This document shows positions 11,327 through 24,412 of a stretch of 64,000 bases of DNA, piece after piece; within the stretch, counting starts at the first letter, position 1; every line of letters begins with the position of its first letter. Under the pieces are notes generated by a model. The model was not told the DNA's origin. It made no database searches and saw only the letters and a list, made by a program, of their open reading frames with translations. The stretch is from Phymatolithon calcareum. Lineage: Eukaryota > Rhodophyta > Florideophyceae > Hapalidiales. The stretch is taken from positions 1,054,001 through 1,118,000 of the forward strand of contig OZ345365.1 in NCBI GenBank assembly GCA_977006965.1, given 5' to 3'. The translations under genes and the position numbers were made by a program.

Positions 11327-12449
11327 CTCGGTCCTGAGTACTCTGGACAGCCGCGCCAGCCAAACACGAACCTAGAACGTTCAGCAAAACATATCCTTAT
11401 TTGTCAAAAAATTCCTATTGTCGAGAAATCTGGATCCTTCCATGATGCTTCTAGGAGCATCAAGACTTACTTTTTGACGGCTAGCAAAGCTGCCACTTCT
11501 TCCGCGCTGCTTGCATGTCCTTGTTACACCTTTCCTTCTTTTAGAGGAGCGAAATCGTCCTAGTATACTAGGAGGATGTCTCCAAGACAGTTACAGTTCT
11601 GGTCTCTGGCGCGCTTCAGAGCAACCACTGCAGACTATTGAGCCTCTTCTACGGTTTCCAGACCAATTGCCTTGGATGACGTGAGTTGGGCTGACGTCGA
11701 AAAAATTGTTTCACAAGCCCGAGTGGGAGTCGATTCTGAGGCGCATTGGGGAAGTTGGCCGACTAAACTGGTCAACGGATTTCGAACACTGATTTTGCAA
11801 TACCGACTTTACGAAATACGAGCGGAAGTCCAGATCCTATTTTACGTCCAATTGAATATCCAGTTCCAGCACGTCGAATTCAAGAATACAGTAGTGCGTG
11901 TAGGGTGATTCCCAATGCGTGGCACCGAAGTACAATAATCATTTAATTCACTTACTAAAGGTTGAAAACAGTACTTTTCTTTTATTTTTAAAAATGAATC
12001 GTTTTATAGAACAATTTATTTTAAAAATAAATTAAATGACGTTTTTTTAAAGAGGTATTAAATTCTAATTTTTGTATTTCGATTGGCTCAAGGCCTGCAC
12101 GGCACAGTTTTTCAATCTGCCACGCCTCTCCTGTGCCCCATCACACACGTTGCTTGACCTCCAACACCTAGTCCAACGCAGCGTGTACGTTCTGTGAAAA
12201 TAGAGTCTCGCCTGCCCGATTTCACTGGTCCTCACCCTTTCGAAGCTACCACTGCTCGCGCGGCGCGCAAAAGGGAATCTGTCGACAACCACTAGGCCCT
12301 TCTTCACATTCCACTTTTCTATCAACGCCACGCAGCTTTCTGTCGAAGACCGGTTTTTTCCCGTTCGTTTTGTCCACACGTTAAACCACAAGCGTGCATC
12401 TATTGCCTCCTACTCAAAGACAGGAACACTTCACTCATCCGTCAATACA
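11327..12449. other. No gene recognised
   Basis: An A+T-rich patch lies around 11940-12070. The ~50 bp before 12450 act as the 5' flank of the SLR pseudogene and share ATACA next to the ATG with SLR gene 5. Confidence 0.4.
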
Positions 12450-13880
12450 ATGACTCTCAATACTCGGGCGAGTGCTCACGAAGATGTACATCAGGAAACG
12501 TGCATGTATTCCCGTGGAATCACAGAACCAGCTGATGTTGACTACGTGATCAATCTGGGATAATTTTTTCAATTCAAGTTTATTTAAAAGCCGAACAGAC
12601 TTTCGAAGATATGGGCGAGGCTTCCTCTGATGCTATCTACCTTTGTGCAGCTCACGAAACGCCCACCGGAATGGAGGACGGGAAAACACAGGATTCAAAG
12701 TAATCCTGTCTCAGTCCTCTACAGGATTGCTGGTGCTTGCACTCGACCACTTTTTGCCTTGCCTCCTGCAAATCAATACAGACCTTCTTCGTTCTCCATG
12801 CGTTCTATGAGTGTCTTGCTAAATAGTAGGAGCTCATCTAGCCTTTTCTCCTTCTAGTCGTTCTTCTCCTTCTAGGTCGTACGCTACTTGCGTGCGTTCA
12901 AGGATCTCCATATGCTCTTTGGCTCTTGTGCCGAATTCTTCGGTAATACTTGTTGTTGGCAACTGCGGGAATCTTCCACAGGCATACTGCAGTGCGAGTT
13001 GTCTTTGTTTCACCTTGGGAAACTTGAGGATTGCTGGCAATGCTCTTATCTTGTCGTATGGAATCTTCCTTTTCCGCTTCGATTCTAGGAGGTCTCCTTC
13101 CATTGCCAGATATTTAGATCAAAGTGTTTCCGAAGAATGTTTTGTTTGGACATGTTTTACAATATGGAATTATTGCTACAGTATGACGCAGTGGGAGAAC
13201 TGGCAGACCCTCTTCGTGCTGCAGAATTGTACATCCGCACCATCGAGGAAGGCGGATATCTTGATGCAATACATTGCATGTACATGTACAATCTAGGAAT
13301 AATGTTGCACAACGGAACAGACGGTATACCGGAAGATTGTCATCGTGCCAGGGAGCTTTACAACCGCGCTATCAATGAAGGATCTCATGTGAAGTTCATG
13401 TTCAAGCTGGGAGTCATGATGGATGATGGCGCGTACGGCGTCCCAGCAGAACAGCCTTAAGCAGTACAACTCTACATAAGAGCAATCGAGGAAGGCGAAA
13501 ATCTAGGATGGATGTTGCATGACGGACGCGAGGGCGTACCAGAAGACTCGCCTCGCACTGTTCAGTCCTATATCAGTGTCATCAGAGAGGGTAGCTATGT
13601 ACGCGCAATGGTCAACCTTGGATACCTATTACAAGATGGTTCAGATGGTGTTGTCGCAGACCCTGTTCGCGCAGTGGAGAAATACAAACGAGCAAACGAA
13701 GAAGGTGTAGACGTAGATGGAATGAATAAATTGGGCCAGTTGCTAGAAGAAGACCGAAATGGCGTGCTGGCTGATCCAGTTCGAGCCATAGAGCTGTAAA
13801 CCTGAGCCATAAGGGAAGGTAGGCATGTATTAGTCGTGATCAACATGGGACGCATGCTGCAAAATGGGAAAACATGTGCC
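12450..13880 (+). pseudogene. Decayed SLR gene, split by a LINE-B insertion
   Basis: The ATG at 12450 opens a 27-residue leader (MTLNTRASAHEDV...) and the first residues of unit 1 (ADVDYVINLG), exactly the arrangement of the intact genes. After the insertion at 12566-13159 the unit resumes (LLLQYDAVGELADPLRAAELY). Further damage: a small duplication in unit 2 (DAIHCMYMYNLG), an in-frame TAA at 13458 where other copies have an alanine-proline-rich linker, a six-residue loss at the start of unit 4, and TAA/TGA codons from 13797. It keeps about six and a half units and then runs into LINE-A sequence near 13880, so the 3' half and cap are lost. Confidence 0.88.
12566..13159 (-). mobile_element. 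LINE-B insertion, 5'-truncated
   Basis: A 594-bp minus-strand insertion flanked by a worn 15-bp duplication (12551-12565 and 13160-13174, 12 of 15 identical). Its A-rich 3' tail lies on the left (TTTTTTCAATTCAAGTTTAT on +). Minus frame 13103-12834 encodes part of the LINE-B C-terminus: ESKRKRKIPYDK, LPAILKFPKVKQRQL and ACGRFPQ, matching 53267-52812. The reverse transcriptase domain itself is missing. Confidence 0.82.
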
Positions 13881-14524
13881 CAAGCTATCGTATCTCAAGC
13901 CGTTGGCCTGGAGGCTCTCGTATCTTTGGGTAAGCATGAATAACAAGGGTGTCACGGACGACACGGCCATAGCAAGAGATCGAAATGCCGCAGAATACAT
14001 ACATAAGCTTCGGAAGCTTGGACTGAATGTTCAAGGATTCAGACTGGACACATGCATCAGGATCTTTAAGTCGCTAATAGTCCCGAAATGGGAGTATGCG
14101 CTTCACGTGACTCCAATGACAAATCGATTGTTCTGGACAATCGAGTCGGCAGAGGGCTTGTTGTACAAGAATGTTTTCGGAAAACATGCCGAACTCCGCC
14201 GGGACCGCATGAGAGTTCTGCTCCGACTTGGACCATTAAAGATGAGGAGACGTCATCAAGCAGAAAGGTTTGCATTAAGACTGGTAAAACACAAGAACCG
14301 CCTTGAAGAAATAGAAGAGCACTTTGGAGGACAAGAGGACATACGGGAAGCAACGAAGGATATTGAATATGTCAAGATTTATGAAGACCTGCAAAAAGAC
14401 CTTCAGAAAGCCCAGGATGGATCTGTCTCGAAGAAGAAGAGGAGGAGAGAAGAAAAAAATTAAAGTATGGGAAAAGGAAGAAGAAGGCAGATCAACGAAG
14501 TTACTGAAGGCAAGCTACCATGAA
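13881..14524 (+). mobile_element. LINE-A reverse transcriptase C-terminal fragment
   Basis: Open from about 13864 to 14463. It encodes the region after the RT catalytic site: AWRLSYLWVSMNNKGVTDD, CIRIFKSLIVPKWEYAL, ESAEGLLYKNVFGKHAE, RRDRMRVLLRLGP and MRRRHQAERFAL, then a charged KKKRRREEKN tail. The same order occurs at 58365, 35291-34623 and 41433-40325. Catalytic residues are not included. The 3' end of the element is cut off at 14524 by the hAT-like element: the sequence AAGCTACCA, followed in the sister copy at 36245 by GGGATCC, here runs into TGAACAGGGG. Confidence 0.85.
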
Positions 14525-14544
14525 CAGGGGTGGCGCCAATTCTA
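14525..14544. repeat. Candidate hAT left terminus
   Basis: CAGGGGTGGCGCCAATT has the look of a hAT terminal inverted repeat (CAGGGGTG...) and sits where LINE-A is interrupted, just beyond the 3' end of the transposase frame. I could not find a matching right terminus. Confidence 0.45.
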
Positions 14545-14658
14545 TTGTTTGCGATTGCAGTCCCGGGTGTAATTTATCAATTTAATTGCTCAGTTTTGTT
14601 TACATCAATTCGCATTGCAATTTGAAGGCTTCCCACAATATTGACATCAATACTTTAT

Positions 14659-16310
14659 TCAAGCAAGTTGACTTAGCTGCATGTAATCTTCATCTTCTTC
14701 GATAGCCTTCTCGACACGTTGGTTGACGACCATAGGCATATCCTGCTTCACAGTTTGCTCATCCCAGTAGGAGCGGTTGGCTTTCAGAAAAAGCATCGCC
14801 TCAAAGACAATAGGAGATGTTCCCTTCCTTTGGTCTAGTAGAATATACTTCGCCATAGACCAAAGTCGCTCCACCTCAGCAACAGACCCCAGTATAAACC
14901 GGGTGTTAATGTATTCCTTCGATCACGCGCTTCCGTTGTTCTTCTTCCGTTTCTTTAGTCTGTCGGCCATACTCATCGGTTCGTGCACATCAATCTCAGC
15001 ATCTTGTTCCGGTCGTCTTTTTAATAGCCCCTTGCACCTCTCTTTCTCAACGTCTAACATGCTGTTCGTCTCCCCACGTTGGGCTTTCTTGACTGGGCTA
15101 CTTCGATCGATTACTAGGTCAGCATCTTCTGCATCAGCTGTTGCAATTGACGCACTTTAGATACGATTGAACCGTTGAAGGATGAGATACGTTGTAGACC
15201 ATCGGGTTGCATTGTTCATAACTGGACTGAGATTACATAAATTGCGGAAAATCGCCCGGTTTTTAGTCTCATCCGGCAGTTTCTCATCACATTATGCACA
15301 GACTCGATAGTGGTCGACAACGTCCTGTCCTTCTCAATCATACGACGTACTTCCAAGTGTAACTTGTGCCTAGCACAGCCTACGTTCGGAATATCCATCA
15401 GTTTGGCAATGAGTTTGTTAACGCTGCAATTGTCGGCTACCAAGCAAGTAGTCCATTCATGCACGTCGACTTTGAAGACATCGTGCATAATGTCTTCAAA
15501 GAATCTAACATACGTTTCGGCAGTGAACTTGGTAACCTCTGACGTAGCCGTAGTACTAGAATCATTAGTTGCTTCCGATGCTTCACCCATAGGGCTTACG
15601 GCGATGAGCGGTGCATCTGGAACCTCTTCTTCGACCAAATTGCCATTCGCAAGAACCTTGACCTTGCCACAGTACGACGCAAACAAACCGACGTAGTGGA
15701 CCCCGTTATGAGTCCATTCGTCATGCATTAGAGCCCCACGCGTCTGCTTCATCTCATCCGATATTTTGCGCTCAACCAGCTCGACAATCGAGAAAAGCAC
15801 CTTCTTGAAAGTATCATGGCAGAACGCAGCGTCATGCTTGGAGAATGCACGAACTTCGCGGTCCTCTACGAATCCAATTGGTAGAGACATGAAAATGATG
15901 AACCGAAGATAGCTGTTCATCGCCTTTTCACGTTGCGTGAGCTTCATCACAATTGACGATTGAACTGTGAACGACGACCGGATCTCAACTTCTCGGCAAG
16001 AACGGCTCGGCATATCTCTAGCAAATGTCCTTCGCTTCCACCTCCAATGCAACGCTTGAGATGATTGTACGGGTTGGAGAACCCAGTACCCTTTTCGAAG
16101 AAAAACGCAATTCCTCTAGTACAATGATCACCTTTTGAGCAGAGATAGATGCAAAATGGCACATTCCGTCGAGTTTGGCCTATTTAACGCGATTGTATAT
16201 CACGGGTTTGTTCTCGAATGAGCTTCATAAGCAGCTGCACAACGTTTTTCGGCTTTGGTTTCGGTGAAGGTAGTGTCAAATGGAAGCTTGATCTTGCATC
16301 TGGAATCAAT
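14659..16310 (-). pseudogene. hAT-superfamily-like transposase, broken
   Basis: hAT enzymes are cut-and-paste transposases with an RNase-H-like core and a C-terminal dimerisation domain. Minus frames in order: a BED-like zinc-finger segment (16162-15947: two Cys, then GTGFSNPYNHLKRCIGG), a core (16052-15216) with LPIGFVEDREVRAFSK, ALMHDEWTHNGVHYVGLFA (the DgWT block) and TTCLVADNCSVNKLIA followed by VGCARHKLHLEV (the TDNaaNN and CxxH blocks), and the C-terminal dimerisation segment VERLWSMAKYILLD with LFLKANRSYWDE ending at 14659. The core and C-terminal segments lie in different frames, with stop codons near 15160 and 14930, so the gene is dead in this form. Length (~500 codons) is near the family norm. 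Confidence 0.8.
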
Positions 16311-17879
16311 TCTCTGGACACTTCTGTAGCTTACGCGGTGAAAAAAGGATCAAAATGATATCAGTCGAGGATGTGTAAAGAGGAAGCTAGGATCATTAGA
16401 TAGCCATGACTTTTGCAGGGATACCATATTGTAGTGGAATGAATCCGGAGTCCTGGACTATAAACAGGACAAGCTGTGCTGTAGAACTCAGTGTGGCAGA
16501 GCGAGCGAGTATAGCCTCGGATAACGGATCTGGAACAAACAAATAAGAAACAAACAAACAAAAGAAGAGAGAATAGAGGTAGAACAAATAGAAAGAGGGA
16601 TTAATTGGATGCAGGATACTCACGTAGATGCCATGGGCGAAGCAAACACGAAACGGGCCCATCTTGAAGCTCCCAGCTATGCGTAGAGAGTCAAGAGTGG
16701 AAGCCAAGCATGCTTGTCCCCCTTACTGCCGACGGTCTCCCCCATGCTATTTGTAGGGCGGCTGGAATCCAGATAGGACAGGTGTCCAAGAGTATTATAA
16801 TCTACCTCACCAATTAAAACGTGGAGCCGACTCCACCACACATATCAGTCATTGCTTGAGACCAGGGGACTGAAAAGCCCATCTCATGACCGCTGTGCAT
16901 ATCTCTAACATCGCGATCCTTTTCCGGGCGCAGAATCCCGAAGACATTACAATTGCAATCGATAAACGCTTGTCCTCTTCCTCATCCTCCCATTCATCCA
17001 TTGCGTTGATTTCCATAAAAGGGGTCAACTCACAGGTATCAGCGCTTTTGGACGAGCTTGATGACACGTCTGCTATGCTGTCATTGGCGACATCCAGCAC
17101 TTCTACTCCGACAACTGCAGTCTCTCGTGCAATTTTGGGTGTATAAAACCTACTCACCATATTCGGGGCACCTGATACCTTTTTTTAAAATTCAAGTTTA
17201 TTTATAAAGCACCACAGACCTGATAAGCAGATGCGCTCTCAACACCAGAAATTTCTGCAAAATGGTTAGAAATAGAACAGAACATTATAAAAAGTCGAAA
17301 TCGTACGTCCAAGTCTAGTCGGCGTAGAATTAGATTGGCGCCCGAACAAAGCTCGCACTTCGCCGACGATATTGCGATATGTAATTCCAAGTACTTCATG
17401 AGATGCCAGATCGAAAAGCGTGATGACTCTGGGCTGCAACTGCGTACCATCAGAGCGCGTATCTGGTTTGTAAACCACAGTGCCGCTCACGGCTTCATCT
17501 CCTTTCTCGTACTTTCTCGGATTCGTGGACACCATCTCATCTTCTCAATCACTTTGTAGATCTGATAAGGCAGAGATGAGTGAATACGAGTTTTTGACTT
17601 CAATTCGAGCATTACACAGGGAATGAAATTTGCGCTATTCGCACCAATTTGAAAATAATATAATTCAAAATAACTTGTAAGAAAATCTCCAGAAAATCCT
17701 TTTAAATAAGAAAAGGAGCCTTCTTTCGCGGAATAGAAGCCACTACCCACATTGCTACGTATTCTGCAAGTGATAAGAGAAAGAAGCCGAACAGTACTTA
17801 TGCAAGGATAAGTGTTTTATCGCTTACAGTCTTTACGAACGATGGAAACGATATCTCTGCAGAATAGTAAAACTCTGAG
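16311..17879. other. No gene recognised; possible LINE-B tail at 17180
   Basis: A minus frame at 17160-16849 (103 codons, acidic and serine-rich) and one at 17535-17266 (89 codons) are open but match nothing I know. Around 17183-17215 the bases TTTTTTTAAAATTCAAGTTT and ATTTATAAAGC resemble the A-rich tail of the LINE-B copy at 12566. Confidence 0.35.
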
Positions 17880-18870
17880 GACTGTTCCTTTCGATAATTA
17901 GCGAAGAATGCCGCAAAAAATTCTAGCAGGAGAATGCAGGAAATTGCGTAATTTCGATATTTCGAAAAAAATAATACAGTGTAAGAACCAACCAATCTAA
18001 CCAAAATATGTCACCAATAATGTAGCCTAGCTGCGATTTCCAAAGTGACCCTCCATATGATGCGACAGAAAGGATCTTTCAATTGTTACTCCCAGATCTG
18101 AAGGCGCCGTAGTAGTTATGATTTCTTTTCGTGTGTTACGGAAAAAAAACGGCTTCTGGGAAAAACGCCAAGCGAAACTTTCGGCATTGACAATTGGCAA
18201 GAAACAGCGGAAAAAAGTTTCGCTTTCCTCTTTTCGTAGAGCAATAACTTTGCATAAAGAGAGTCGCAATGCATTCGGTCTTCGCGAAACTTTACTCTCT
18301 AATGTTGGAACTACAAAATTTCGCAAACAAAATTTTAAAATGTGTGCTCCTTGCCGGCGAAAGTTGCAAGCGAAAGTCGAAAGTTTCGTCTAAAACGCGA
18401 AAGTTTCGATATCTGGAGGCACGTTTCGTCAGGAATGCCTAGTTGAATTTTTTCATATTTTTCGAAAGAACTCATTGAGGACAACCAAGTTTCGCGAGAA
18501 AATGATTAAAATTGTACGTTTTTCAATTAAATATGTCCAATTGAAGTTCGGTGCTCGCCAAAAGTTTCGATTCCGGCACATGTCGTGCCACGTGTTCGTT
18601 TTTTGCGAAGCGAAACTCTCGCTTGGCAAATTTTGTTCTGTAACTTACTGTTTCATGTAGTTGTGTCGTATGTGAGAAGCCGAAAAAAATTGAAGAACTA
18701 TATATTATGCATCATAGTGAATGATACTTTGATAGATAATTATAGGTGTCCTATTGGTCACATGTTTCTTCTGCTTGGGGATTAGTTAGTTCCCAGAATA
18801 TGCAAGGTTTCGCCGAAATATTGAAATTACGCAATTTCCTGCATTCTCCTGTGGGTGGAACAGTTCTTCC
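17880..18870. repeat. Foldback element, ~1 kb imperfect inverted repeat
   Basis: Positions 17927-17964 are the reverse complement of 18814-18851 with a single mismatch in 38. The inverted similarity continues inward with gaps (for example ATGTCACCAATAATG at about 18008 against the inverse of CCTATTGGTCACATG near 18750, and CGGCTTCT at about 18150 against AGAAGCCG near 18677), and outward to a GACTGTTCC/GAACAGTTC pair. The centre (18160-18600) is crowded with GAAACTTTCG and its inverse. The ends read CAGGAG..CTCCTG, but no flanking target duplication is clear. It has no transposase frame, so it would be a non-autonomous element. Confidence 0.7.
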
Positions 18871-21737
18871 CATTTTAATTTATAATAAAAATATGAAAGA
18901 ACAAAATCATTTGTGCATCCTCTTGAGTGTTTCATATCTCAAAAACAACTCAATTCGCTGATTTCCTTGTTTTTCACATGCTGCTCATTATCTGTGGAGT
19001 ATTTTGATTTTTGAAAATGTTATGTCAAGATAAACATCTCAGAAATTTGTTTCTTATGAGTTCTACATTTTTCGGGAGATCGAATCTGATTTGCTGCACG
19101 CATTGTAACTTAAAGCCCCAGGAACATGTACAGTAGATCCGATCGTACAAGTGCTTGTATCACATAGCGCTAGAACAGTTGAATAACATCACTCTCATGC
19201 CGCGGATATCAAAATGTAATTACGAAATGTACTTTACCGATTGCCATTTGAACTCCTCAGGAACAGTTCAAGCCCAAAAATATAAAGAGTGTACGATATC
19301 TGTAATCAGACGATACAATTGATCAGTTAGGCTCACTGTGACCTGCACTGACAATCACAATTAGCCTAACTGGCAAGGAGTATCTCTGAAAAATGGTTAC
19401 GTAAGTCCTGGATGTTCAGTAGGCCGTGTTACAATACGCGGGAAGCGAAAGGATTCGAAAAGGCTCCACAGAGCCCGAACGTATGAAGCTATTACTTTCG
19501 AGCCTTTTTAGTACCACATTATTTGATGGTGAAATCATGTGGTATTGTATGCATGAGCCGGAGCGATCAGCAGCAAGACACTTCATTTTTGAGCTTCTTT
19601 TACTCAAAGTGTGCGGCCTCTAGAACTGACATGCCAGATTTTGTTAAGTTAATGAAAAGACTTTCCGAATATGGGCCCAGTAGTACGTCGAACAGCTACC
19701 TCAGTTAATCGTGGTATGTTTATTTGATTTGTCTTTTTCCATTTAACAATATTTTCTACTAGTAGCTCAGGTTGACTGGTCTAGTCGATTTCAGTGAAGA
19801 TCGTTTGCCGGCTGTTGGATTAGAGTAGATGGTACCGATTTTGCCATAAACGAGTCCGTACCATTTGATCCAAGCTTGAAAGGGGCAGGCCCACGTTATG
19901 CGTTTCTCTGGAGGGACATATTGTTCGGCATAGCAGTGCATTCCCATTTTGGAGCTTTCTGGATCTTGCTTTTTTCCGTGCCCATTGAAATAGGCACTTC
20001 TAAGTTAAAGAACAATTACTGACTGCGGATACGGGGATGAAAGGTACATGGCGTCATCATGGCTTACGAAGGAGGATCTCAGGTTTGCTAGTTCTTTTCT
20101 CGCCCTCTCGAAATTTTAAATGCGCGCTTCGAAAATTATGGGGTATTAATGCTCTTTTCTCTGCATGAATGTTCCAAGAACTCTGCATGTTTTCGCACAG
20201 TTTCTAATATTACTCAGCAATGATTCATGCTTATCATGGTTTTTTGTAGAGTAATCTCAGTGGCTCAGTGGTCTAGTTCTTCTTCCCGTCACCGTACTCC
20301 TAAAATATATACTGGGAAACAGATAATCGCTGATAATTTTTGCAAAAGTAGAGAATTTGCCTTTTTTTAATCTGCAAAGTCGATATTTCCCGCAGCGCAC
20401 TGAAAATAGTCCGTGGGTGCGTATGATAGAGTTTGACGGAGAGACCTGTCTAATTTTCAACCCACAGGGGCACTTTGATGAGCAGTGTAGGCGTTTACGA
20501 CAAGTAACTAAAGAGAGAAAAGACTTTTCGCCGTTTCTGATCTTCATGCACCTAAGGCCCGTTCCGTACTGGATGAGAATAATTGTGAGCATGCTGCATC
20601 TAGAGTTATAAAACGTAAATCTGCAGCAGTAGTGTATGCCCGAGCGCGTCTGTTCCAGACATGCTCATTTGTAAGCACTGTGTAAGAAAGCACAAAAGTG
20701 GCAGGAAATTCACGAAACGTCACTGCTGCTCCTCCTCCTATATCAAAAGCCGAAGACAAATCTGACACTCTTGTCAAAAGAAGATGCCATGGTGATATCC
20801 GATAGCACTGTAGGCTCCAGGAAAATCACAATCGAAGCATGACGTTTCGGATGCTTTAGACAAGGACAGGGTACTGCAAGCGTCACCGCCACCGAATCTG
20901 TCACCATGAGCTTCTTTCGCACGAATTCCCCTCATGTCCAACTATCGCAGATAGAGGAATCTCCAAATGTCGCTGATAACACTGGAGTGTGTGCGCCAGC
21001 TTTGAAAGTTCCCTCCTGCTCATCATCAACTGAGCTCGGTGATAACCTTCTCCACAGGCCTAACATCTTTGGACGGGAAATTTGGTCTCTCGAATCTTCA
21101 TTCAATCCTTCTCTTGTCTTGAGCTTCTTATTCCTAACGTCCCGCGATAGGGTCTTCACCTTTCAATGCCCTATAAAAGTAACAGTAAAGCCTTGAGGCC
21201 GTTTGCGCTGCCTCGCTAAATCGTGCTCACGGCTTTGCTAATTACTCCCGGCTCGATCGCCCAGTGTGTTTCTTAACGATTTAGATCTAGACTTCATTTT
21301 TGAAGTAAGAGATAGAACGCATCTCAACATGTACGGAATGTTCTCCGAAATCGCTTATCAGTTAGATGCTCGGTAGTTTGCGCCTTAATCGTCTATCGGC
21401 ATCCCACAGATCCAGTTCTGTAGCACATGCAAACGGTCGAATTGCAAAACAATTTCTCGACATCCAGGACGCAATTGCGAGAATGTCTGAGCTTATTTTC
21501 ATTGAGGGATTTTCTGCACGAGTGAGAGCACTTGCCATCGTCGTGAGGAAGTATTTGGAAGAGAGGGCGGTGGTGGACGGCGACAAGAAATTCGTATTAG
21601 AATCATTATTAGCACTTACGTAAAATAGGTGTCGGACAATTGTAGCCCGTTCATTCGGCATTTCCTTTCCTCGCATATAATTTTCTCGTTTTTCTAGTTT
21701 ATAAAAATCATCTGGCGTATATCAACTCCCGCCAATC
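18871..21737. other. No gene recognised
   Basis: Short frames at 20357-20611 and 21366-21623 on the + strand are open but carry no family pattern. The second lies just upstream of the pogo-like fossil and could be its decayed 5' part. Confidence 0.35.
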
Positions 21738-22557
21738 ATGCCACTCACTGCATGCTGCAAGCACAAGCCGTGGGTCGCATTGGTGTGCATTCTGAGAAGC
21801 ATTTTCCGTGAATATTCCACGAGAAATATTTTAATGGTGGACATAGCGCTACATATAGTCTCTGAATCGGACTCCCCGTGTCTAGGCTGTGTTCTTGATG
21901 AGAATTCTAACTGTCCAATGATATCGCTCATTATAGGCCTTTCGAAGCATTATGAGTCGCTTCAACATTTATCATTCGGAAGCACAATGGAAATCTTTCA
22001 TGGTGCGTACCACACAAAATGTATACGGAAAACCTCATAGATTTCTACTTGGGTCAAGTGCAGTGTGAATATCCGAATGGTAAACTTGACGAAAATATCG
22101 TCGAAAATACGGACGAAATGAATTTCATCTTCAATCAAGTCAAAAATCATACACTGGTCATCATTGGAGCGCTGATATTGTATCTGGAGGCGAAGGTAAG
22201 AATCAGGTCTTACACACCACAGGAGAGGAGCATTCTGAAGTACAATCTCCAATTTTGATATTCCAGAATTTGAAACGAAATTATCCTATTCAGGGCTTTC
22301 CAGACACCGTGCAAGATATTTCGTACCGCACCGGACCCAGAGCATGGATTGAAAAATCTGTGTTTAGCCAATGGTTGAATGAACAAAGGACTATTTCCAA
22401 GTATCCCATGTGCCGGACAAAGGTTGTATTTATGAACCACTGTACTGTAATGTTTGAAGCGCAAAAGTTGGCAATCGGAATTTGGTCGGGTTGTTTGTTT
22501 GCGGAATTCCCAGGGCGCCCGGAAGTTCCGAAATTTATAGAGTCTAGCATTGAATGA
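21738..22557 (+). pseudogene. Pogo/Tigger-like DDE transposase fossil
   Basis: Three successive frames (21738-22040, 22019-22258, 22255-22557) together resemble a CENP-B/pogo-type DDE domain. NIVENTDEMNFIFN corresponds to the NvDEtgl block with the first catalytic Asp. PRAWIEKSVFSQWLNE corresponds to the 'WM...F..WL' block. RTKVVFMNHCTV stands where the second catalytic Asp (lLDNa) should be but has Met-Asn instead. The order and spacing are right and the frame changes twice, so I read this as an old dead transposase. Moderate certainty; the first frame is not clearly recognisable. Confidence 0.5.
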
Positions 22558-24412
22558 ACAAAGATTGAGCTCTTAGCAAAAAAAATAATTAGGTCAATAG
22601 AAGTTTCGGGAAACATTTGTAGAAGTCTTGTTGCCGTACCAAAGGTACAGCCGATACGGTGAAGCTTCTGAGGGAAGCAAGAAACAAAATAACCGTTCTT
22701 TTGAGTTAGATCTCAGGTGTCGGTTGTTGCTCAGTCTTTGCTGAGGCACAGAGGATTTATATACACTAATTTTCAGCTAAAGTCTGTAGTCGGGGCATAT
22801 AACCCACTCTAATTGGTCTATTTATTCTGGACCAGATCAGATACTGTTCTATATTCTGTAATATGCACTCCAGATCACTCCGCCTATCGTTTATGAGAGT
22901 AGCACTCCAATTACAATCATAATTTATGAGATTGAATCAGAACTGAATTCCAGGTCATATGCTCGAGATCCTGAATCCGATCATAGGTTTAAAGTATGAC
23001 TTTACGAAATATTTGATTTCCGGGGAAAGTACCAATCGAAATATTGAAATATTTCGCATGTAGTAGATTTGTATTTTATTTGATATACGAGGCAAGATGC
23101 GACCGGATTGGAGGTAGAACTACCATTAGTTCCGCAAGGTTTTTGATTGTTTTTCCGGTCAACCCGAGTCAAGACTCAGGGTATCAGCAGTGGTCCAGTA
23201 CCTTGCGAGCTTCCAGACGCATATGTGCTTAGCTTTCGCAATGATGCACCGTCTCCATGCTGTGCACACAGGAAATTCACCCCAATGCTGCAAGATTGAC
23301 CATCTCGTGCCTCAGATTTACAATACCGATACGCATGAGTGAAAATGTTTACTGTGTCTGTAACAGAGTGGTGCAAGTTTCACCGCATTTTTATAATCGT
23401 GCATCATTTTACGTGTTCCTAGAGCCTCTCATTGGCTCGTTGCATACTAATGGTGCAATTGGATCATAGATATGAATGTGCTGGTTTTCTGCCTCCACCG
23501 CCAAGTACCTAGTTGCGGAAGAGCCGCATCAGTAGACATTTCGATAGATATATAGAGATTCCCTCCTTCGAACGGCCCTCGGAGAGAGGGGAGTTACCTC
23601 AGCGTAACTGATCTTGGAGTAAATTCATCTTTCCGAATACGCATTATTCCTTAACGGTTGGTAGCTCAGAACTCATTGCGCGCGCAAGACGATTGACCCT
23701 TTTGCGTGTCTTGTTGCGCGCTCGTGACAATCATCGTCCATTGACTGTCTGTTCTTTCTCCTTCCTGTGGAAGTATCTAAAACCTGAGCAAAACTCTTGA
23801 GGAGTTGTGACCCTGTTGGGGCCAACGGCGCGTCGTAGACACCTTGGTCTCTGGACCCTTCGACATTCGTTTAGCGCTTCTATAAAATTTGCAAGCTCTG
23901 CTTTCTTGGCTCAGTGGCACCGTGCTATTCTACAGAAAGAAGAGAAGGACTAGACCGACAAAGAGCAATCTATCCTTCCACGATAGTTATCTATCACCCC
24001 GAAGAAACTTCTTTACAAGAAATGTGGGCAACCGCGATCGTATAGGTTCTCGGACTGTTCATCCTTGAACCGCCAGGACTGTTTGTGCACCCTTCGTTTC
24101 TATCTGAAACTTTTGATACCTTTGTTTGACATACGCTTTACCTCTGAGGTTACTGGTGATATTTCAGTACTCTAGGATACAAATTTTCTTGTTTCATACC
24201 AACTTGAGCGACGAAACCAATTCCTATTGCTCTGGACTGTTGTTCGTTTGGTCGTGTTTTTCGTGTCTGTAGACTGGATTGGCACTACACCTGTTTGATT
24301 ATCGTTCACGTGGACACGTATATCTTCATCAACACAATTGCAGCTCTACGCACTTGGTATCATACTTGTCATTCTAGGCAAATGTTTTAAAAGTCCAGAT
24401 TTCTAAGAGGAA
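22558..24412. other. No gene recognised
   Basis: Sequence of ordinary complexity with no convincing frame on either strand. Confidence 0.35.

Noticed and set aside
16849-17160. 103-codon minus frame with acidic and serine-rich stretches
   Set aside because: Open and plausible in composition but no homology, promoter or context; listed only as part of an unassigned stretch.
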